A DNA stretch of 64,000 nt from Monilinia fructicola (GCA_008692225.1 VICG01000016.1:868001-932000), one strand, 5' to 3'. Positions 45,807 through 58,730 are shown, counted from the stretch's first letter. Numbers and translations: made by a program. Notes: generated from the sequence alone by a model not told the origin.

Positions 45807-48800
45807 TTAGGAACTTGTTTCCTTCGCGGCATCACCATTCGAAATCTCCGAGATGACTGGAATCAAATTATCCTGAATCTTGCCGGGTTCCGTTGCTTCC
45901 AAATCGTTCACTTGCAATTCTTCGTCTTGAGACGTTTCCTTCGCAGCATCGTCCGCCAGCAAGTATGTTTTGGCGGCTGGTGCGATAATCATCTCAGACG
46001 AATCCGACGTGATAACAGCCTTCGAATCCTCCTCTGGTCCAACTTCTGTTTCAACAGATTGTAGAGAGTCGTTTCCAGTAGTAGCATTTTTCAATTTCCC
46101 ATATTTCGCGTCCCCTCTCTTCTTCTCGGCATCATCTTCATCCCCAGCATCTTCCACATCACCATCCGTACCTGCGTCATCGTCTTTCGGTCCAGTGATT
46201 TCCTCTTCCATACCTTCCTCGCAAACCGTAAGCACCAATCCTTCATCTTTACTATAAACCCTGAAACCAACAATACACACCGCATTCCAAGGCTCTGCTT
46301 CATCTTCTTCATCATCTTTTTCCTTGGGTGGTTTTGCTTCGTTAGACGGATTTCGTGGCTTCAGAGTTGGATCATCGTCGCTATACATATCATAATCAGA
46401 AACAGGACTTGCACTTGACTCGCCTTCTGAAGTGACATATGGCTCTGGTCTTGGTGGAGGGATGCCGCGACCGAAGTTTGGTGAATTAACTGAACCTCTT
46501 GGATGGTATCCCGAAGGAGGAGGCGGTGGTCCATGATGTCGTTCAGAAACCATTGTGTGTTGTGAGTGGGGAGATGAGCCATTACTCTTTGGCGTTACGG
46601 GGGTTGCTTGAGACTCGTTAGAAGATGGTGTTAAATCTTCCGTCTGGACTGCTTTGTCTCGTTCATTCAAAGTCTGTGTATCTACCAGGTTGCTAGTCGA
46701 TTCATCAAGGGGATCCTCGGTTTGAATTGATTTGTCTTGCCTCTCGACTTTCGCTTTTGTGATATCCTCTGTTTGAACCCCCTGATCCTTTGGCTTGCTT
46801 TCTTTTTCCTTCTCCGCCTCCTTAGCGTGCTTTACTTGTTTACCTTCACGCTTCTCGCGGTTCTTTTTGTTCTGCTTTCGTACTATCTCTCGGGTGCTAT
46901 GTCTCTTCTCCCAAAGGACTCTCCTTTGCGCAATCCTTGATTCTCGAGCTTTTACCTTATCTCGAGTTTTTCTGAAGTTGACTCTTGCCTTCATATGAGA
47001 GAACCCTTTGTTATGGGCCAAATCATAAGCGGTCCCAACTTGTGCCAATTTTTCGTTATCTTCCTTGCGACGTAATTCTTCTCTCACGACGTCTTCAACA
47101 CTCGGAAGGCCTTTATTCCTTTCAGCCACAACCATCATAAATACAGTGTATCTTCCGGCGGGAAGGCTTTTCAATTCCGTAACCACACTTCTGTTCATGA
47201 GATAATTCCCATGACTTCGTACGATATAATCTTCCTCCTCGGGTGAGTTGGCTTCGTGAAGTCGAAATTGTAATCTGAAGGTATATTGACCTTGTAGACC
47301 CTCAAAATACCTATAATCAAGTTGACTCATAACCAGTACTATTGGTGACTCTCTTTTGAGTGTTATTATGAACTTTTGTTCAAATTCAGATCTCCAGGGA
47401 ACCTCGACACTGATCCACTCCTGAGTCAACCTCCAGTCAGGGCTGTCCATGAACAGTCGTGTGCGTTCGAAGTGTTGGTATTTCCGTAATAAATCCTGAT
47501 ATGAAATCCAAAAAACACTGTCGTTTCCAAATTTGTGGTTAAGCTCTATCTGAGCTTCAGGTGTGAATTCCTTACTTCCATCTGACCATGGACCTTCCCA
47601 ATTGCCTTTTTTAATTTTACCCCATGGATTCCTTGACAGAAAGTCGTCAGTGATGTTCAGCAGATTCACGTGGAAACCAACCTCAATTTAAGGAGACGCT
47701 CTCCTGTAGATAGTTCCCTGGCCTCCATAATAACATAGGCATGACTCTCAGATATGCCATCTCTACTACCATAACCGGCATCGAGATGGCCCGTGGAACA
47801 GCCAAAGAGGAATTCTCTGTTGACCTTTAGTATCTCATTATGCCAAAACTCATCAGTATCGAGGATATCTGAGGTAAGAAGTTCCGTAGTGACACCCCCG
47901 GTCAGATCTTCAACACCCTCTCTATTAAAGTGTTAGTTGGTATCTTGGATGATAGGGGTAGAATTACCCAATCCATCCTCCGCTCAACGAATGATAATCG
48001 CCATGTGCTTTAGCATACGCTTTTTCGAGAAGAGGGAGCCATGTCTGATTTGGATCCTTGCACTGCGCAAAAAACAATGCTTGGGACCCTGTTTGATAAG
48101 TTTTTCGATATTCTTTTTCCACGTCTTCGCGATCAGTTTGCTCAAGTAAATGCCTGTGAACTGATTGTGAATCCCAATCTGGTGATTTAAGGTAGAGTTT
48201 ATCATCGATAATAGATATGATCCATTCGCCATCTATCCTGATCAGTGGATAATACCTTGGGGTGGATATTGCAACATACCACGATGAAACACGAAACCAT
48301 ATATTCCGATTTCTGTAAATGGACGTCAGGGAAAAACTCAGCAAGTTAATCACTCCATACTGACTGGTATCCCATTCCACACATATCCTTTGGATTCCAT
48401 TCTCCATATTCGCCAATGCGGTCAAACTGGCCATCAACCAGCAATTTCCCAAAGAGCCTTGCTTGACATCTGAAGGAGAAATCTTATCTTCCAGAAATCT
48501 GGGTTCATCGAATATCTCGTGAACTCTTTTTACGGCCTTTGGCGAGCAAGACGCGGGGTTTATAAGGGCGTGTTTGCAAACCTCAAATCTTGTTTCTCCC
48601 AGTGTATTCAAACAATTTCCTTTCTCCCATTTCAAGTCCCAGTCAATGTCGAAACTTGGGTCGCGATATCGCATATTGACTCTCCTACACTCCTTGACAA
48701 GTTTCTTAACCTTGACTCTGCATTCTTTAACAGCTCTTTCGAAGTCTTCTGAGACAAGTTGATTCTGCGGTCCAGGCTGGGGGACAATAACAGTCTTCGC

Positions 48801-49055
48801 AGATGTGCCTCTCGCAAATGGTGCTGCATTTGGTAAAACTTTTGTAGCTTTACTGAAATTTGAGACAGAGAATCGAGACCAGAGCTTATCAATCGTATCT
48901 TGAGGGGCAACGTATTTCTTCTTCTTCTTCTTTGAACTGCTCTGGTTTCCTTGAAATGGTGGGGGAGGAGGTGGAGGAGGAGGAGGAGGTCCAGGAGCTG
49001 GTCGACGTCGCCTTCTACTGTCGTCCGAATCGCTTGAAGAAGCTGTGGAAGACAT
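45807..49055 (-). CDS. Calpain-like cysteine protease (family C2), 1017 residues
   Basis: Exons 49055-48365, 48312-48280 (33 nt), 48232-47968, 47921-47682 and 47631-45807; the introns are 46-52 nt and all phases agree. The N-terminus has a poly-Pro run (residues 23-33) and a Lys6 stretch. The protease core has DVKQGSLGNCWLMASL (Cys205), DGISESHAYVIME (His390) and LRNPWGKIKKG (Asn411), a complete triad, and WKGNWEGPW-type surroundings. A calpain beta-sandwich follows (WISVEVPWRSEFEQKF, then SQLDYRYFEGLQGQYTFRLQF). The tail is Lys/Glu-rich and probably coiled, then carries three QTED motifs (residues 696-699, 713-716 and 739-742) and a long acidic end. Calpains process substrates in the cytosol. 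Fungal homologues include PalB-type proteases, but this protein lacks an evident MIT domain, so it is not clearly PalB. Confidence 0.95.
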
Positions 49056-49637
49056 GATGCTCTTGATGATCGATAACTATCTCTTCATGTGGAAAGGAAG
49101 ACGCATGAAGAAAGCCACAAAATCGTCAAAAGCGATCGAATACTTATTAAATCAATGTGCTCAGATGATGGAATAATGAAATATGATGTGAATCACTTTG
49201 CAGCCTGGCCATCTCATTCAAATCAAACTTACCGCATAGAATAGGCAGACATTGCACCGGAAGACTCACTTCCACCAAATGATGACTCGGAAGAGAAGAG
49301 GTGCATAAGTTGGCTACCGATAAGGTCACACGAGACTCTTGTTGATTATTCCATCTGCTTCCTTATTTGTGGCTGTAGTTCTTTCTTATGGTAGATACTT
49401 CTTTTTCTTTTTCCAGCCGCAAAACTTCGGTGTAGAAATAAATATTCATGATATCCATTGGATATGAATGCTTTGCAATGAAATGATTGATACATCAGCA
49501 GGGTTTTGATGTAATTAGCCTACTACTTGTATATTCACCAACGATGGTTAAATGTTGGTGATGGTTGGTTGATTGGTTGATTAGTTATTCAAACGTGAAT
49601 TTTCTGATGCAACCAACGTATGGAGTACTACTCGAGT

Positions 49638-49815
49638 AGGTAGGTAGGTAGGTAGGTAGGTAGGTAGGTAGGTAGGTAGGTAAGTAGGTAGATAGTTGTA
49701 GTTGGATAGTTAGGTAATTAGATAGTTAGGTACTTAAGTAAGTAGGTAAGTAGATAGGTAAGTAGTTAGGTAGTTAGGTAGTTAGATAGTTAGATAGTTA
49801 GGTAGTTAGGTAAGT
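49638..49815. repeat. Microsatellite (GTAG)n, decaying toward its 3' side
   Basis: Around a dozen pure GTAG copies come first, then about 120 bp of GTTAG/GTAAGTA variants, which looks like an older expanded array. Confidence 0.92.
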
Positions 49816-50929
49816 ATATAACGTTTTAATTCTAAAGATTGATCAAGATTAGAATCTAGAAGTTGAAGAAGGGATTGTGAACAGATATTGTTGTATACGT
49901 TAAGGTTAATAATTTCGGCTCGCTAGGAGAAGGAAGACAAAACCACGACCACGTACTATTTACCTACCTAGATAGTTTTACCTTCTTACCTTCTCACCTT
50001 CTTACCATCTTACCATCTTACCACCTTATGCAATACATATGATAAAGAGATGTTTCCAATTTCCACGAGCCTCACTTCACACAGTATCTGTACCATTTTT
50101 ATGAATTGCATCTCTTTGTTCTTCATGGGTACACTGAAAACACTTTGTAAGGTCTTTTGAAAAGTCAAGATTTACCAGATTACTATTGACAATTACCTAT
50201 TGGGTATCGTATTTGAAGGTCTAATTACTGTGATCCTATATTGGATAACCTCGTGGTATACGTATCAATAGACTGTCTTTTTAAATGCAAGTCATCCCGC
50301 GTTGGCATCAAAGATGTGGTTTGGTGCATATCCACACACATTATTCGTGTCAGATACAGTAAGACAACCTTTATTAGAACTATAAGATGAAGATGGTAAT
50401 GACTGTGGCTGGTGGCTGTTTACGAGGCTGACAATTCAATAGCTGAGGATATCATGCCATCAATACAGGTTTGTTTATAAAGGTATGAGGTACAATATGA
50501 TAGAAGAATCTCGACATTTCTGTGAACAAAAGCCGTCTATCAAACTTCCCCTTCATCTCGTTAGCGATGGTAGGATTACCTCGAAATATTATACTCCTCG
50601 CCTCCCCTTTATACAACTCCCCTTTACACACCGCCAAAGTTACTCTTCACTCAAGTACGTACTTCACTATTCACCCTGACTGTTTGAAGCACTTGGAGCA
50701 ACGTTCGATGATGGAGATCTAGCATTTATCAACACTCTATTCAGGCAGTACTCGCCCAACCTTCCATGGAAAGATTCAATACAAGTATGGCTAAGGTATC
50801 TGACCAATTAGAATGATTCTTAAAATAAAACAAGCGGTACTACAGCCTGGGAAGATCAAATTCGGTATCTCGGTTGAATCTAGACCCGCGTTGGGTGGGG
50901 ATACAAACTGTTGAACTCCCTCAAAAATG

Positions 50930-50970
50930 CTTCATTGCAGCTTCATTGCAGCTTCATTGCAGCTTCACAA
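50930..50970. repeat. Tandem repeat, unit CTTCATTGCAG
   Basis: Three to four copies of an 11-12 bp unit, ending in TTCAC, are visible. Confidence 0.8.
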
Positions 50971-51074
50971 TCTAATACACGAATCAGACGTCATATCAGT
51001 TTCTTCCTTTCATGACTTCTTAACTCCAATTGATTAGTAGTCCACCGACATACATAGATACTAGCTAGATAGAC

Positions 51075-51170
51075 CTTACCTGCTCTTTGCTACCTGCTAC
51101 CTGCTACCTGCTCTTTGCTACTTGCTACCTGCTACCTGCTATCTGCTACCTGCTCTCTGCTACCTCCTGT
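51075..51170. repeat. Degenerate tandem repeat, unit CTGCTAC
   Basis: More than ten copies of a 7-bp unit, with CTCTTTG and CTATCTG variants, are visible. Confidence 0.8.
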
Positions 51171-51740
51171 AGCTACCTAGCGATTCTCTCGACTAAGTTA
51201 CCTTAATCCCACTTCCTATCCCCTCCCTTCACCCTTGATATGCCCGATCCCGGACTTGTTCTATCCATAACTATCTTAGTATCGTCAAATTCACCGCGGG
51301 GTACAGGTTGGTATAGGTAATGAGCTGTCATTGATTCGATTAGCAATTGATCATGGTGCACTGGCTCAATTGTCAATTCGTCCACCATGCTACGGTAAGA
51401 AATGGTAATAAGAATTATTGCATGTTGCGTCGTGCGTCGTGCGAGCTGCAAACTTTCATTAGGACTACTGCAATACATGGTAAAAATCGAATGAACCAAA
51501 TACATATCAAGCCTCTCACATTTCTCCACAATTCGAAAAAGTTACTCCGCAATACAAGTTCTTTGTGGGTGTATCGATCCTACTTATAGTATTTTATTGC
51601 TCTGATTCATTCGTTGTTTTTTCTTTCCTCCTCTTTAGATACCCATTTGTCGAAAGAAGGTGACATAAAATATTTCTCTATTCCTTTCTGTCCACAACAC
51701 ATATCTGGAAAGTATATCACAAATTACTTTTTAGGTCATC

Positions 51741-54228
51741 ATGGAACCCTCAAATTACGAACAAATACCAGATAAGCCAAGATATATTGACTTTCCTTAC
51801 CTGGAGCATGGAACAGTTATAGATGGCAAGTTGGCTTTGAACAGATGGTCTCATACAATCACCAAAGGACATGACTTCCCAGGAGCTCAGGTAAGAATTT
51901 TTGAATCTTTAATGAAGATCACGTATGTTGAATTAGTTGATAGGCAATGCTTTACGCAGCAGGAGTGCCAAATAGAGAGATGATGAAGTCTGCACCTCAT
52001 GTTGGGATATCTACTGTATGGTGGGAGGGAAATCCATGCAAGTATGTTCTCTCTCTACGATCTACACTTTATCACAAAGACGACAATGAAATCGCTGACA
52101 TGGTTGCATAGCATGCATCGTAAGTGACACAAGATAAGGAGATCTGTTTAGACCTGCGATTTGACGATTGTATGTAGTACATGATCTCGGAAAGACCGTC
52201 AAAGAATCAGTGCAGAAACAGGGCATGCTTGGATGGCAATTTAACACCGTGGGTGTCAGTGATGCGATTACCATGGGAGGCGAAGGTCCGTATCACATTT
52301 CCGTCCTCGAGCAGAATTATGGTTAACGCGTCTCAGGCATGAGGTTTTCTTTGCAAACAAGAGAGATCATTGCAGATTCGATCGAGACGGTCACATGTGC
52401 CCAACATCATGATGCTAATATCTCAATTCCTGGTTGTGATAAAAATATGCCGGGAGTAAGTAGAAATCTTGATGTTCAATAGAGTGGTAGACACAATATT
52501 CGTGTTTAGTTGTTTCGATATCAGGATACTCCAGGGCTAGATTTTAACATTGAGATAGGTCATCATGGCTGCCGCACGTCACAACAGACCATTTGTTATG
52601 ATCTATGGAGGTCAGTCTACAAGTCAATAGTCATACCAGATGTCTAAATTCTATAGGGTCAATCAAGAAAGGTTATTCCAAGTTGATGAAGAAGGAAATC
52701 AATATTAGTAGCTGTTATGAGGCAAGGTAAGCAGATAGATCCGTGTTCATCATTTCAACACAATATTAATTTGCTGGTATCATTTAGTGGCGCATTTGCG
52801 TATGATAAGCTTCATGCTGCTGTTGAAGGTGCAACTCCAAGTGATGTCATGGTAAGGCCATGAAGAATCAAATGATGTAAGCGGTGATATTAATGAATAC
52901 TTAGGAGGATTATGAGAGAAACGCTTGCCCTGGTGCGGGTGCTTGTGGTGGAATGTATACAGCAAATACAATGTCAACGGCAATCGAATCCATGGGATTA
53001 TGTCTCCCAGGATCCTCATCAAATCCGGCCAATTCACCAGCCAAGATGAGAGAATGTGCCAAGGCGGCAGAAGCAATCAAGATCTGCATGGAAAAGAATA
53101 TTCGACCACGAGATCTCTTAACGAAGGAATCTTTCGAGAATGCTTTGGTCATCACAATGGCACTTGGGGGAAGTACTAATGCTACACTTCATTTCCTAGC
53201 CATGGCTGGCACTGCCGAGGTACCCCTCACGATTGATGATATTCAACGAGTGAGTGATAAGATCCCATTTTTGGCAGATTTGCAACCTTCTGGAAGATTC
53301 TGTATGGAAGATTTATATGATATCGGTGGGACACCAGCAGTCATTAAGCTCCTGGTCGCCGCTGGATTGATGAATGGTGATATTCCTACGGTTACAGGAA
53401 AGACTTTGAGAGAGAATGTTGAGAGCTGGCCATCATTACCACAAGAGCAGACTCTCATCAGACCTCTGAGTAATCCTATCAAGCAAACTGGACATCTACA
53501 AATTCTGCGAGGAAATCTCTCGCCTGGCGGAGCAGTCGCAAAGATCACAGGCAAAGAAGGCCTAGTATTCACGGGAAAGGCAAGGGTGTTCAATAAGGAA
53601 CATGAGCTTGATCATGCACTAAATAAGGGAGAGATTCCTCACGGAGAGAATCTCGTCTTGATTGTCAGATATGAAGGACCTAAAGGAGGCCCGTAAGTTA
53701 TTTTCTCCCCGGAATTCCCATGCGGAAGGCTCTCGATGCAATTCGATCGTTAGAGCTTGATGAACTGACTTCTGTAAAGTGGTATGCCAGAACAATTGAA
53801 AGCCAGTGCAGCGATCATGGGGGCTGGTCTCAAGAATGTTGCACTTGTCACTGATGGTCGATATTCCGGTGCTAGTCACGGATTTATCGTAGGACAGTGA
53901 GTTTTCCCTTCAAATGCTACTTGTAGACCTCTTAATACGTTATTTTCTGGAACGAAAAGACTATCCCTATTGATAATCATACTAATCAAACTTCAGCGTC
54001 GTCCCCGAAGCAGCAGTCGGTGGCCCCATCGCCGTAGTAAGAGATGGCGATATAGTAACCATATCCGCGGAAACCAACACATTAAGTATGGATGTATCAG
54101 ATGAAGAAATTGCCGAAAGACTCAAGTCTTGGAAGCCACCTAAGAGTGCCGTTAATAGAGGTGTTTTAGCAAAATATGCTAGATTGGTGGGAGATGCATC
54201 TCATGGGGCCATGACGGATTTATTCTAG
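51741..54228 (+). CDS. Divergent dihydroxy-acid dehydratase paralogue (IlvD/EDD family)
   Basis: Eleven exons: 51741-51890, 51944-52041, 52112-52119, 52178-52285, 52337-52455, 52559-52610, 52657-52726, 52788-52851, 52905-53692, 53780-53896 and 53997-54228. They sum to 1806 nt, 601 residues, with all phases consistent. The third exon is only 8 nt and restores the conserved GNPCNMH block. Fe-S ligand motifs are kept: [13 protein letters not shown] and [16 protein letters not shown]. The C-terminal signature reads [14 protein letters not shown], with Ala in place of the usual second Gly of SGGSHG. The N-terminus ([13 protein letters not shown]) is acidic and shows no mitochondrial presequence, unlike the copy at 9908. 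Fungi commonly carry such extra copies. It could be a cytosolic isozyme, act on another sugar or hydroxy acid, or be an inhibitor-resistant copy. No terpene or polyketide genes flank it here. Confidence 0.94.
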
Positions 54229-54830
54229 AGGAATACCGGTACGGTATGGAAGATAAAGTGTTTAGAGGTAGTGGATACGAGTGTGCACATCGCAGGGAAG
54301 ATTAAATGGATGTTATGTGTAGATATTTCTCTACTACCTATGTTATACATTGGAGGTATCAAGACTTGTCAATGTCCTCCATTGGAAAAAATATCCACGA
54401 TGATATGCGGTTTCTAAGAAGTTGTCAGCTAGATTGGAAATAAACAGTTGTGCAGACTCCATCTTACCAGTTTATCTTCACTGAAATCACTCTTATTAGA
54501 TGAAAAACCAAGAAGTTCTCTATCAATATCAAGAACATCCATGGATCATATCTAGCAGCGTTTAAAAAATGCGATGGAGTTGTATCGATCGGTGAACATC
54601 GGCAATAAGCTCTCTATTGATGACGTTCTAGACATCCAAGCTCTCCCATTCGTCAATTTTTCCCAAGCTCAAAGCTTCATTCCATTCCATCCCATCCCAT
54701 CTCCATCTGCAGAGTAAATACAGCAACGACCAAACGAAACGCACCATAAACACCAAGTTTCATAATACAATCCACAGATTGCGAAAAACTTCAAAAACAC
54801 CACAGGATAGCCTCTACCAAAGATACCACC
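54229..54830. other. Intergenic spacer, nothing supported
   Basis: This is the 3' flank of the dehydratase and the promoter/leader of the next gene. It contains a CATTCCATCCCATCCC pyrimidine tract near 54680-54705. Confidence 0.5.
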
Positions 54831-55767
54831 ATGTCTCACCTCCGCAGCACCTCCTTCCTCCGACCCCGCCCCTCAATCCACGAAATCGCAAACTCGATTC
54901 TCAGCCCGCGCTCCAATTTCTCAACGTGTGCGAGGGCAAAACGCATTTTCAAGAGACGCCACGCAGCTACAATCTGCACCTTCATACACCACAGCCGCCT
55001 CCCATCAACCACGGTCCATTCCCCTGCCCCACCCCAAACCCGCGCCTATTCTCAAAAGCCCGCCTCCTTCCCCCTCTCCCGCTCCCGGCAGCCAAATTCC
55101 CCCCCTCGTCTCCCCCCCACTCGTACTCGCACCCGCCCGCGACGCACGATCGCGGACCCCCCTCTGCGGAAACGACGCAGACGGACTTCGGCGCGCTGGA
55201 CGTTCTGGGCAACACGCCGTCGCCGAGCACGAGCATCGATGCGTGTTTTGAGCGATGGCTTTCACTTGAACAGCGGGCTGAAGCTGGGGGGCGATGGCGC
55301 GTTCGTCGAGGGCAGGGGCTGGACGCGGGGGAGCGGCGTGTTGCTGGTCGCGGGGGAGGCCTTTGGGTGGCGACCTTGGGTTCGTGCGCGGGGGCCGGCG
55401 CGGAGAGAGATGGCCTTGGTTAATGGGAAGGGCCAGTTTGAGGTGGCGGATGAGGCTTGGGGCGTCTTGGGGTGTGTTTGGCCGCGGCCGGGTATGCGCT
55501 TCTTTCTCCTTTGTCCCCCTCTTCTTTGGATGCGCGATGCTGTCGGGGGGATGTTCCATACTGACTCGCTTCTTCGTAGATCTCCTGATTCTGGGCCTGG
55601 GCAGAGAGATGCGTCCCATCTCTCCCCAGACTCGCGCGTTTATCAACGGATTGGGTATACGGATTGAGGTAGCCGATACGAGGAACGCGGCTGCGCAATT
55701 CAATTTGTTGGCGACGGAGAGGGGGGTGGGGAGTGTAGCTGCGGCATTGATACCTATTGGACGGTAG
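54831..55767 (+). CDS. NDUFAF3-like mitochondrial complex I assembly factor (DUF498 family), frame disturbed
   Basis: The ATG at 54831 has ideal context (ACCACCATG). Exons 54831-55491 and 55580-55767 flank an 88-nt intron (GTATGC..GTAG). Three one-base excesses, in T4 at 54946-54949, near the C7 runs at 55099-55118 and in T4 at 55246-55249, shift the frame. Allowing for them, the protein has 281 residues. Basic, Ser/Arg-rich start NSILSPRSNFSTCARAKR looks like a mitochondrial presequence. The conserved core reads GALDVLGNTPSP, LSDGFHLNSGLKL, GVLLVAGEAFGWRPWV, FEVADEAWGVLG, LLILGLGREMRPISP, AFINGLGIRIEV and ATERGVGSVAAALIPIG. Family members help build the peripheral arm of respiratory complex I in mitochondria. 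The gene is strikingly GC-rich compared with its surroundings. Confidence 0.88.
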
Positions 55768-58169
55768 ATGGATGACGAGATGGACGGGAGTTCTGCAGTC
55801 CACGAGTGGATGGAGAATTATTGATCTCAGCGAGCTCATGGATTGTGATGCGAGGGTGTGTGGAGGAAAGCCGGTCTACGGGCGTCATATGTTGGGTGCG
55901 GGGTAGCTATGACAGGTCATGTATAAATACGCTGAGAATGGGCGGAGGGCAATAGCTTCTACATATGTGTGAGGAATAAAACTAAGCTGAGGCTCATGAA
56001 AAATCATCATTGCTATAGCGGTCTTGTGCATCACTGATGATGTTTTATATGCCAGACGTCCCGCCCAAAGAGTAACGAGGCGGTTCATTCAAAAATTCAG
56101 ATATGGTGCAGCCTGTTCAGGGAGGGTATGCTTCTGATATTTTTTGGTCTCTGTTGATGGATACATATGGGAGGTGGTAGTTTAAGGATGGGGTTGTATT
56201 GTTAGGGTTGTGTATTTATTCATTGAGTTTGCTGTGGAGATGTTGGGAGATTGTTAGCGGTGTCAAGTAATCAGATTAGTGTGGATCCTTGTATTTGAAT
56301 TGCGCTTTCTGGATATTTGTTTGGCGTTGGAGAGGATGGTGGGTGTATTGCATGAGGTGCAGAGTACAGTAGTGAGTGTAGAAGGTATGGTAGAGATGAT
56401 GATGGGGTTATGAGGGGATCTTGAGAGGTGCTGTGTAGAAGTTAGACGTCACATTGGATATGTAAAAACGTATTTGTGGAACGTTGATTGGACTTTATTT
56501 TTGGATTTCAGGATTTTCGAGTATTCGTTGATGTGTTGGGAGGACTATTATCGATATGTGATGTAGGATACGGCGGGAATTGAATGTGATAGAGGGGGAG
56601 GAGCTGTGGTATTGACACTAGAAGTTTCAAGAGCTTGTGTGTAGAAGTAGGTGCTTTGGGAAACGGTTGGTAAACGGTTGGTAAACAAATACCTATGCAA
56701 CACAAGGTGCTATGTGGTAAGTCAGGGGTTAAATGACAGTAGGATGGAGATAATATAGTATGAGTGTCTAGATCCTGAAAATATGCCCACGAGAACTGGC
56801 TTGTAGGCTTGAGAATCAAAGAAAGTCGTCTAAACCCCTTAGAATAGGTCAGTCTCATCAACCGCCGCTCCACACAGGAATCGACTTTCGATTAGCAATC
56901 CTTCAGAAAAGCCTCACGCCGCAAACCGCAATCTGCAATCCGCATCAAATTCTTATCTAATACTGTACCTAGCAGTATAGAGGTATTGTGGCGGAGTTCT
57001 CTATCCTTTTCGATTCTGGGTCTAGAGGTTTAGGGATAAAGAAATAATGTCGAAATTCCAGGATGATGAATTGACAGGAAGATCACTGGCGAAGGGATGG
57101 CCTGCGTAGATCTTCTCAGCTATTGATGCAATATATTTCACGAGAAAAGACCAAGGCTTACGCTTGTACAACCCCGACGGATCTTCCCTAATATTTCGAA
57201 AATCAATCAAGCCAGTCTATATGTAGTATGTAGACCCTGGGAACAAGAATTGAACCCACTTGGGTGACAAAAGGCAAAGTACCAGGTAATGCAACGATTG
57301 ATCTCTTGAGGTTGAGCATATGTGCTCCGTATGTGAACTTGTGAAGTCAGAAAGGAACGACAAATAAAATGATAAGGTTACTCCCGAGAATCTTGTTGAA
57401 CTTTATTTGTATCTCGTACTCCGTACTGTACGATGGGGTCTTTGTCCTTCGCCTTCTTCCCAAAGTGGTCTCGAACTCTCAAGCCACGGAGCACTAGAAA
57501 CATTCGAGAAGACCATTGGTGAATGCCATCTCCCGTGATCGTTGACTCCGTCATCTTGTGGATCTTGTACAAATAGAATCCGTCAGTGTGGCCTGATTTT
57601 TTTCTAGGAGTTTGAACGACTATAAGGAGGAGGACGAGTCAGAAAGTTGAGGCGGTATGCTCAGAGTGGAGGAGGAAAAAGTAAATCTGGGTGGACGTTG
57701 AACACCTTGATGATTCTTTTACCCTGTCGTACCTCATTCTCCCTTGAACTTGGCACCAGGATTTTCTTGACTCTTTTTCTTGTCGTTTTGTGACCAATGA
57801 AGAGTATGCATATGTCGATAGGAATGTGCTCCGTACTGAAGAGGATTACCGTGGATGCAAATGAAGAAAACGAGTAATTGTCAAGTCCAATGACTCGTTG
57901 ATAGCTACTAAAAGGTCCCAATTAGCCAATATTGTGAGGTTCGTTGGATCGGGATTCGGTAGATATGTATCTCTATTTTTACCGGCAGGCTGGCCTTGTT
58001 ATTTGATAGGTCCCACAGGTTTGAACCATGGTAGGTTTCGGGAGGGTACAGTACATGCACCGCGGCAGCTTATACCCTTTTAGTGATGTTCATGCGTGTT
58101 GCCATCCCCATCTGGTTGGAGGGTTACACGACATATTGACTCGATGTCATAGGAGGAGATATATTTATA

Positions 58170-58170
<1 letters not shown>

Positions 58171-58204
<34 letters not shown>
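58171..58204. repeat. Microsatellite (GT)n
   Basis: Some 16 GT dinucleotides with one C interruption near the start are visible. Confidence 0.95.
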
Positions 58205-58206
<2 letters not shown>

Positions 58207-58621
58207 AAGCTGATGATATTATCGGCCACGGTGGACTCAACGAAAGAAGTAATTCAGAGATTGAAGATATCCATGGATACTAGCATTAAAGTTATCGCTC
58301 TACTGGTAGCATATCATGCTTGGTGGAAGAAGAGTTCATTCATTAGATAGATATCCATCCATAAACCGGGTTGATGGCAGAATTGCCGTTTGATATGTTG
58401 TACAATGAATATACCATTTATACCACGTACGACATCATGGCTTGATTGATAAATGAAGCCTCTGAAATTACATTGTTATACCAAGTCGCAGAGATTTTCT
58501 CTTTTTTCATTTATTTTTTTTTGAGATTGTTTTTTGTTTTTCTCCCGCTCTTCAAATGTGACGTCCCAGTACATCATATATATTGATACCGGGGCATACA
58601 TCAAAATGACATACAACTGGA

Positions 58622-58730
58622 ATAGGCGAGAGAGGCGAATAAGGAGAATAAGGCGAATAAGGGGAACGAGGCGAAGAAGGGGAACAAGGCGAAGAAGGGG
58701 AACATGGCGAAGAAGGCAAACAAGGCGGAA
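58622..58730. repeat. Purine-rich minisatellite, units of 9 and 18 bp
   Basis: The units are variations of AATAAGGCG and AGAAGGGGAACAAGGCG. The array is nearly all purine on the plus strand and open in one frame (Arg/Ile/Gly/Thr repeats), but I do not regard it as coding. Confidence 0.85.

Larger units (their letters stand above)
49056..51740. other. Intergenic region with large GTAG repeat tract
   Basis: No gene is supported. The stretch holds a GTAG-type microsatellite (49638-49815), a TTACC-type tract (about 49976-50030), a 12-bp repeat (50930-50970) and a CTGCTAC repeat (51075-51170). Confidence 0.5.

Noticed and set aside
57235..57360. Possible tRNA B-box (minus strand, GGGTTCAATTC)
   Set aside because: There is no matching A box or cloverleaf pairing.
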